In this document: positions 60,429 to 64,000 of the stretch, in pieces
Numbering within the stretch: position 1 is the stretch's first letter
Layout of the letters: the number at the start of each line of letters is the position of its first letter
Assembly: GCF_029269745.1 (NCBI RefSeq)
Contig: NZ_JARJHT010000001.1
Coordinates: forward strand, 1,612,001 to 1,676,000
From: Polluticoccus soli
Lineage (GTDB): Bacteria > Bacteroidota > Bacteroidia > Chitinophagales > Chitinophagaceae
Length of the DNA stretch: 64,000 bases
Reading direction: 5' to 3'
Program-made: the position numbers and the translations under genes
The notes under the pieces: generated by a model
The model's database searches: none
Told to the model about the DNA's origin: nothing
What the model saw: only the letters and a program-made list of their open reading frames with translations

Positions 60429-60662
60429 ATGATTGATTATCACAGAGTTGAGTTCTATTTGCTAACGGCGAAGCAAAAAGGACCGTGCATATGCGCACTT
60501 GAATCCATTCATAATTACTCAGTAAAACTTACCGCGCAGAACCTTTTGCTCGTGCGATACGATCGGTTTCCACTGGTTTGGGGACGTGATCTTGCAAATT
60601 ACCTTTCCAGGGCGAAGCGCCTTATGAGGCTCATCAATTATCGAATATTATCATCTGGATGA
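60429..60662 (+). CDS. Doubtful small hypothetical protein
   Basis: A 77-codon frame begins MIDYHRVEFYLLTAKQKGPC and ends in a basic stretch RAKRLMRLINYRI. It has no known domain and lies right after a terminator-like hairpin. Codon use is only fair. It may be a chance frame. The surrounding 60337-60869 stretch has no stronger gene. Confidence 0.28.
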   Translation: MIDYHRVEFYLLTAKQKGPCICALESIHNYSVKLTAQNLLLVRYDRFPLVWGRDLANYLSRAKRLMRLINYRILSSG

Positions 60663-60717
60663 AGGCATGAAGAGTAGCGCTGTTGTGCGGTCTTCGCCGT
60701 AAATTGCGCTAAAGAAA

Positions 60718-60739
60718 AAGGATGCTAAAAAGCATCCTT
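60718..60739 (-). terminator. Minus-strand intrinsic terminator
   Basis: AAGGATGCT / AGCATCCTT with loop TTTT is followed on the minus strand by TTTTTCTTT. It would end a minus transcript coming from about 60850, which could encode a 40-residue membrane peptide (60725-60847; TFLIILLVVMMSFMV). Confidence 0.6.
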
Positions 60740-60869
60740 ATCGTTAACCATAAAACTCATCATAACCACCAGTAAAATAATTAAAAAGGTATGCCAATCA
60801 TAAACTGGTATGGTTTTTTTAAATGAAATCGCTGAGAAGCAAGACATTGTGTACTGAAAACGACCATAA

Positions 60870-61112
60870 ATGAAGAGGGTTTTTAAGGTAGTTTTTGCGA
60901 GGAATGAGGTGGTGTTGTGCAAAGAGACATCCGCAACACTTCCTGATGATATTGAAATAAGATATGAGCAGTCTAACGGGCAACTTATCTACGCTTTCGT
61001 TGCTGCTGATGATTTGTCTGAGGCAGTAGACAAAGCCAATCAAATAATCCCCCGTTTTGCTACTCAAGCAATTCAGCCGCCGATAGGTGATCCTAGTGCT
61101 GAACAACTCTAA
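60870..61112 (+). CDS. Small hypothetical protein
   Basis: The 80-residue soluble protein has a beta strand MKRVFKVVFARNEVVLC, then a charged helix (YAFVAADDLSEAVDKANQII) and a short Pro-rich tail. The alternating beta-alpha-beta pattern suggests a small globular domain, but no family is recognised. It is followed by a hairpin at 61141-61170. It sits in AT-rich accessory DNA. Confidence 0.48.
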   Translation: MKRVFKVVFARNEVVLCKETSATLPDDIEIRYEQSNGQLIYAFVAADDLSEAVDKANQIIPRFATQAIQPPIGDPSAEQL

Positions 61113-61140
61113 TGGCATTCACACTATAGGTATAAATTCA

Positions 61141-61170
61141 AAGGGCTACAGCAGCTTCGCAGTAGCCCTT
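61141..61170 (+). terminator. Hairpin after the small hypothetical gene
   Basis: AAGGGCTAC and GTAGCCCTT pair perfectly, with an inner GC/GC pair around AGCTTC. The following tract is ATTCAC, so termination may be weak. Confidence 0.6.
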
Positions 61171-61528
61171 ATTCACAACCTTGTAGAGGGAATCGAAAGA
61201 AAGGGTAATCTTTCATTAGCGTCTGGAGGCAAAAAGCAGTAAGACTTTGTCAGTATATCTCTAATCAAGAGCTTCTTACACTTTACCCATAACAGAGTAA
61301 TTTTCAAAACTTATAGCTGAGCATTTTGAAAAACTATTTCAATGCCTGTCATGAGTTACAATGTGCATAAGTGTGCCGGAAGTTGTTCGGGCGTATTGTT
61401 TTGCTATCGTCCCGTTGCGCCAAAGAACATCAGTAAAGTTTCAATTCAAGAATGAGATTGCGAGAGGTATCATTTTCTGTTACGATATTGTTACTTAAAT
61501 CGAGGAGATGCATTATTATTGGCTATTA

Positions 61529-61553
61529 GTTACTTTCTGTATCGGAAAGTGAC
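61529..61553. repeat. Core-like palindromic site, right (candidate attachment site)
   Basis: GTTACTTTC-TGTATCG-GAAAGTGAC has 9-bp inverted arms (8 of 9 paired) around a 7-bp centre, the layout of a tyrosine-recombinase core site. A half-site GAAAGTGAC recurs at 61790-61798. A related full site in the opposite direction is at 40458-40482. The 680-bp gap 61119-61799 has no gene. Confidence 0.45.
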
Positions 61554-61720
61554 CTCACAGCTAAAATCACCTCTTTTACACTAGTAATGCGGATTTGAGC
61601 GGATTCTCATTTGCCGTTTACATGTCTTTTCTTGCCGTTATTAGCCATTTTTTTGTTACAAAGTTGATTACTAACAAAAAAGTCAGGGACTTTATGGTCA
61701 CAAGGCGAAATAACGACTGA

Positions 61721-61757
61721 AAGATGATGGAAGATAATGGTAAATGATGGTAAATGG
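61721..61757 (+). repeat. Four 10-bp phased direct repeats
   Basis: AAGATGATGG, AAGATAATGG, TAAATGATGG and TAAATGG follow one another with an exact 10-bp period at 61721-61757. The spacing is one DNA turn, as expected for arm-type integrase or excisionase sites. A palindrome AAAGTC-AGG-GACTTT lies at 61679-61693. Confidence 0.6.
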
Positions 61758-61799
61758 TGAGCAAAACAACATTAATAGTGATCAAAACAGAAAGTGACT

Positions 61800-62171
61800 A
61801 TGAGCAGCAACATGCGCATCCCAAAAGTGTGTGAATTCTGTAAGAAAGAATTCATAGCAATGAAATTGACCACTAAATTCTGCTCCCTACAATGCGGGCA
61901 GAGAAACTACAAAAAGACGAAAAGAGATGAGAAGATAGGACTGGCGCATCAGCAATTCAAAGCCACAAGAAATAACATCGCGTCTAACATCGTCGAAAGG
62001 CGACCTAATGAGAAACCCTATTTGAGCATCAAAGACGCTTGTACACTATTAAACGCTTCTGATACAACGATTAGAAGAGCTATCAAAGATGGCAAGCTAA
62101 AAACAATCAGGATTAGTAAAAAACATATCATACGGCGTGAGGATATAGAACAGCTATTTAAATTGACATAA
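61800..62171 (+). CDS. Zinc-finger/HTH excisionase-like protein
   Basis: The 123-residue protein begins with a four-cysteine zinc-ribbon-like part (KVCEFCKKEF and FCSLQCGQRNYKKTKR). The C-terminal half is a MerR-like HTH: YLSIKDACTLLNASDTTIRR, AIKDGKLKTIRISKKHIIRR and EDIEQLF. Proteins with this order lie directly before tyrosine integrases in many Bacteroidota mobile elements and regulate excision. A start at the ATG 61800 is preferred over a GTG two codons earlier. A terminator separates it from the integrase. The phased repeats upstream are candidate binding sites. Confidence 0.8.
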   Translation: MSSNMRIPKVCEFCKKEFIAMKLTTKFCSLQCGQRNYKKTKRDEKIGLAHQQFKATRNNIASNIVERRPNEKPYLSIKDACTLLNASDTTIRRAIKDGKLKTIRISKKHIIRREDIEQLFKLT

Positions 62172-62236
62172 TTGGCAAATGGCAAGTTGGCAATCTTAGC
62201 AAATTCATTCAGTTTCTCTCAAAAAGAAGTAATTCA

Positions 62237-62268
62237 CCGTTGATTTTCGAGTAAATCAGCGGTTTTTT
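62237..62268 (+). terminator. Intrinsic terminator between excisionase-like and integrase genes
   Basis: CCGTTGATTT / AAATCAGCGG (one G-U pair) with a 6-base loop is followed by six Ts. The integrase therefore needs its own promoter or read-through. Confidence 0.8.
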
Positions 62269-62343
62269 ATTAAAGGTTGTTGCCCATTACGATTATCAGG
62301 CGGAAGGTTACATAAACAATTAATAACCAAACGTTTGACATCT

Positions 62344-63492
62344 ATGAAAGTATATCTTTTGAGAAGAAAAGGGCAGATTTCTAAGGACAAGGAAAGCCAG
62401 GGGAAAACCAATAAAATCAGCCTATATCTCGTTTATTACTACGGACCAGCCGAAAAGAGGGAGTACGAGTTCTTGGGGCTCTATCTCTTCGAAAAAGCTA
62501 AAACTCAACTCCAAAAGGATCACAACAAAGAAACTATTCAGCTAGCAGAGTCTATTAGGGCTAAAAAAGTATTGGCAGAACAGTCAAGTCGATATGGATT
62601 CAGAAGCAATGCGCTTCAGAAGATGAGTTTCCTAGATTTCTTCAAAAAACAGGCTGAAATACGAAGAGAAGGCTCGGACAGCAATTATGAAAGGTGGATG
62701 ACGGTGTATAGGATCATGCTTAAATACACTAAGGGAAGGGATGTAACAATGGAGGCAGCTAACGAAGAGTTCCTGGAAGGTTTTAAAGAGTTTCTCCAGT
62801 CAGATCAGGCAGCAATAAGGCAACAAGGCAAGAAACTGGGTAAAAACTCTATTGTAGCTTACTTCAATATCGTTAAAACAGCCCTGAAGGAAGCCTTTAG
62901 AGCGAAAATCTTAAAAGAAAATCCATCCCTAAGAGTAAAAAGTCTAAACGGCGAAGAAACCAATCGCCAGTATTTAAATCTTGAAGAGCTAAAGGTCTTA
63001 ACGAAAACACCCTGTGACAATCCAAAGCTCAAAAAAGCCTTTTTATTCAGCGCTTTGACAGGTTTACGGTGGTCGGATGTGACTAGTTTAGTTTGGGGGC
63101 AGATAATATTTAGCGAAACAGATGGGTGGGCGATCAATTACACTCAGAAAAAGACTAAAAAAGCAGAAATTCTGCCGGTTTCCGAAAATGCTATTAAGTT
63201 CTTAGGCGATCGAAAGGAAGAAGACAAACTGCTTTTCCCAAACTTGGTTTACAGTTCGCATAATAACGGTTTATTACAAGACTGGATTTCAAGAGCTGGC
63301 ATCAATAAGAAGATTACTTTTCACTGTGCGAGGCACAGTTTCGCCACTCTACAGCTGAGCATGGACACGGATATTTATACCGTATCAAAGCTCTTAGGCC
63401 ACAGACATCTGCGAACTACGGAAATCTACGCTAAGGTTATAGACAAAAAGAAAATAGAAGCGGCAAGAAGAATTCCGCAGATACAGCTGTAG
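62344..63492 (+). CDS. Tyrosine-type site-specific integrase
   Basis: This 382-residue recombinase carries out integration and excision of the element. An arm-binding N-terminal domain (about 1-90) and a SAM-like core-binding domain (about 95-195) precede the catalytic domain. Catalytic residues are Arg in TGLRWSDVTS (near 244), Lys in NYTQKKTKK, His-x-x-Arg in FHCARHSFATLQL (near 327-330), His in LLGHRHLRTTE and the nucleophile Tyr in EIYAKV (near 360). The ATG at 62344 is chosen over a TTG three codons earlier. It lies after an excisionase-like gene and reads to the right. It is intact. Confidence 0.95.
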   Translation: MKVYLLRRKGQISKDKESQGKTNKISLYLVYYYGPAEKREYEFLGLYLFEKAKTQLQKDHNKETIQLAESIRAKKVLAEQSSRYGFRSNALQKMSFLDFFKKQAEIRREGSDSNYERWMTVYRIMLKYTKGRDVTMEAANEEFLEGFKEFLQSDQAAIRQQGKKLGKNSIVAYFNIVKTALKEAFRAKILKENPSLRVKSLNGEETNRQYLNLEELKVLTKTPCDNPKLKKAFLFSALTGLRWSDVTSLVWGQIIFSETDGWAINYTQKKTKKAEILPVSENAIKFLGDRKEEDKLLFPNLVYSSHNNGLLQDWISRAGINKKITFHCARHSFATLQLSMDTDIYTVSKLLGHRHLRTTEIYAKVIDKKKIEAARRIPQIQL

Positions 63493-63505
63493 CTTATATT
63501 TGCAC

Positions 63506-64000
63506 ATGGGCAAAGTACTTTTATACAGCGACATACAGGCTTTAGTTGCTGATATTTCAAAGCAGCCAGATGCAGCTATTATCTGTGATTTCGTCAATTA
63601 CTGGCGTGTTGAATATGAAAAGGTGCTGGGCGATGGCTTTTTGTATTATTTAAAGAGAGAAATAAACAAAAAAGAAGCTCAGAATGTTTCAGAGGACGAT
63701 CTTGGAAACTGGGGAGAACTGGAATTGAGCGACTATTCAAAAAACAACAATACACCACAGCTTCTATTTGCGGCGACCTATATCGAGTATTTAATTATTA
63801 CGGAGGTTGAAGGTTATTTGTTTTCAGAGTTTGAATTTACGCCTAATGAACCAGCCTCATTGACTAGTTTACCTGTAGACAACAATGTTGGCAGATTTCA
63901 AACAATAAGTTTTCGATTAGCGGAAAAAAATAAGACTTATCTAGAGCAAGTGTTAGAGCAGCTGACAGCAACAGTGGATTTCCTAGAAGATAAAGCCAAA
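63506..64000 (+). CDS. Hypothetical protein, 3' end beyond the window
   Basis: A frame open to the last base begins MGKVLLYSDIQALVADISKQ and runs for 165 residues. It is soluble and helix-rich, with acidic segments and ending in VLEQLTATVDFLEDKAK. A TAnnTTTG box (TATATTTG, 63495-63502) lies 4 bp before the ATG, so the transcript would be leaderless or start slightly later. It follows the integrase by 13 bp in the same direction and probably belongs to the same element. No family is recognised. Confidence 0.65.
   Translation, partial: MGKVLLYSDIQALVADISKQPDAAIICDFVNYWRVEYEKVLGDGFLYYLKREINKKEAQNVSEDDLGNWGELELSDYSKNNNTPQLLFAATYIEYLIITEVEGYLFSEFEFTPNEPASLTSLPVDNNVGRFQTISFRLAEKNKTYLEQVLEQLTATVDFLEDKAK

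Noticed and set aside
1-64000. tRNA genes as integration targets, and CRISPR arrays
   Set aside because: No tRNA T-loop-type sequences in a cloverleaf setting and no regularly spaced repeat-spacer units were found by eye; a tRNAscan-SE run would be decisive.

Overview
The window comes from a member of the Bacteroidota, most likely a Chitinophagaceae-type organism. Four signs support this: type IX secretion C-terminal sorting domains; many upstream boxes matching the Bacteroidota -7 element TAnnTTTG; almost no Shine-Dalgarno sequences before core genes; and lineage-typical genes (a 29-residue AURKAIP1/COX24-like protein, BT4734/VirE-type primase, HmuY-like protein with a TonB receptor). No rRNA, tRNA or CRISPR array was found.

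Positions 1-33300 are ordinary core chromosome. They hold a cut thioredoxin-like gene, hutH, a glycosyltransferase with a membrane patatin lipase, heme A synthase (ctaA), an HU-family protein, a TPR protein, a small ribosomal-type basic protein, RNase G/E behind a long RNA hairpin, mfd, a GT39-type glycosyltransferase, an FMN reductase, scpB, an M28 peptidase, an ABC exporter, a type IX-secreted adhesin-like protein, asd, a HmuY-like/TonB pair, tatC-rpiB, an ECF sigma factor with a membrane trypsin-like protease, and pssA-purS-rsmI. Convergent units are separated by clear intrinsic terminators.

Positions 33300-40450 are less constrained. There are palindromic repeats (a 122-bp MITE-like element and two REP-like palindromes), a four-gene cassette (DoxX-like, DUF2071, membrane methyltransferase, four-helix protein) lying between the two REP copies, a run of small secreted proteins and lipoproteins, one probable frameshifted gene, a DUF305 lipoprotein and an isochorismatase-family hydrolase.

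Positions 40450-64000 are accessory DNA. A type I restriction-modification operon is transcribed hsdM-hsdS-(PD-(D/E)XK-like protein)-hsdR, followed by an unrecognised winged-helix plus nuclease protein. Next comes a replication module: a CC..H-repeat protein, an excisionase-like HTH protein, two small genes, a primase-helicase, an iteron-like inverted repeat cluster and an orphan phage terminase small subunit. With no capsid or large-terminase genes this resembles a phage satellite. Then follow a PAS-rich protein that stops after its histidine-box region, an aminotransferase, Hsp20, a KGG-motif protein and small hypotheticals. A zinc-finger/HTH excisionase-like gene and a tyrosine integrase sit at the right end, preceded by a core-type palindrome and 10-bp phased direct repeats. 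A related palindrome in the opposite orientation lies at 40458, just left of the defence genes.

The most interesting points are the RNase G/E leader hairpin, the HTH-nuclease with the nuclease-augmented type I system, the satellite-like module, and the integrase control region.
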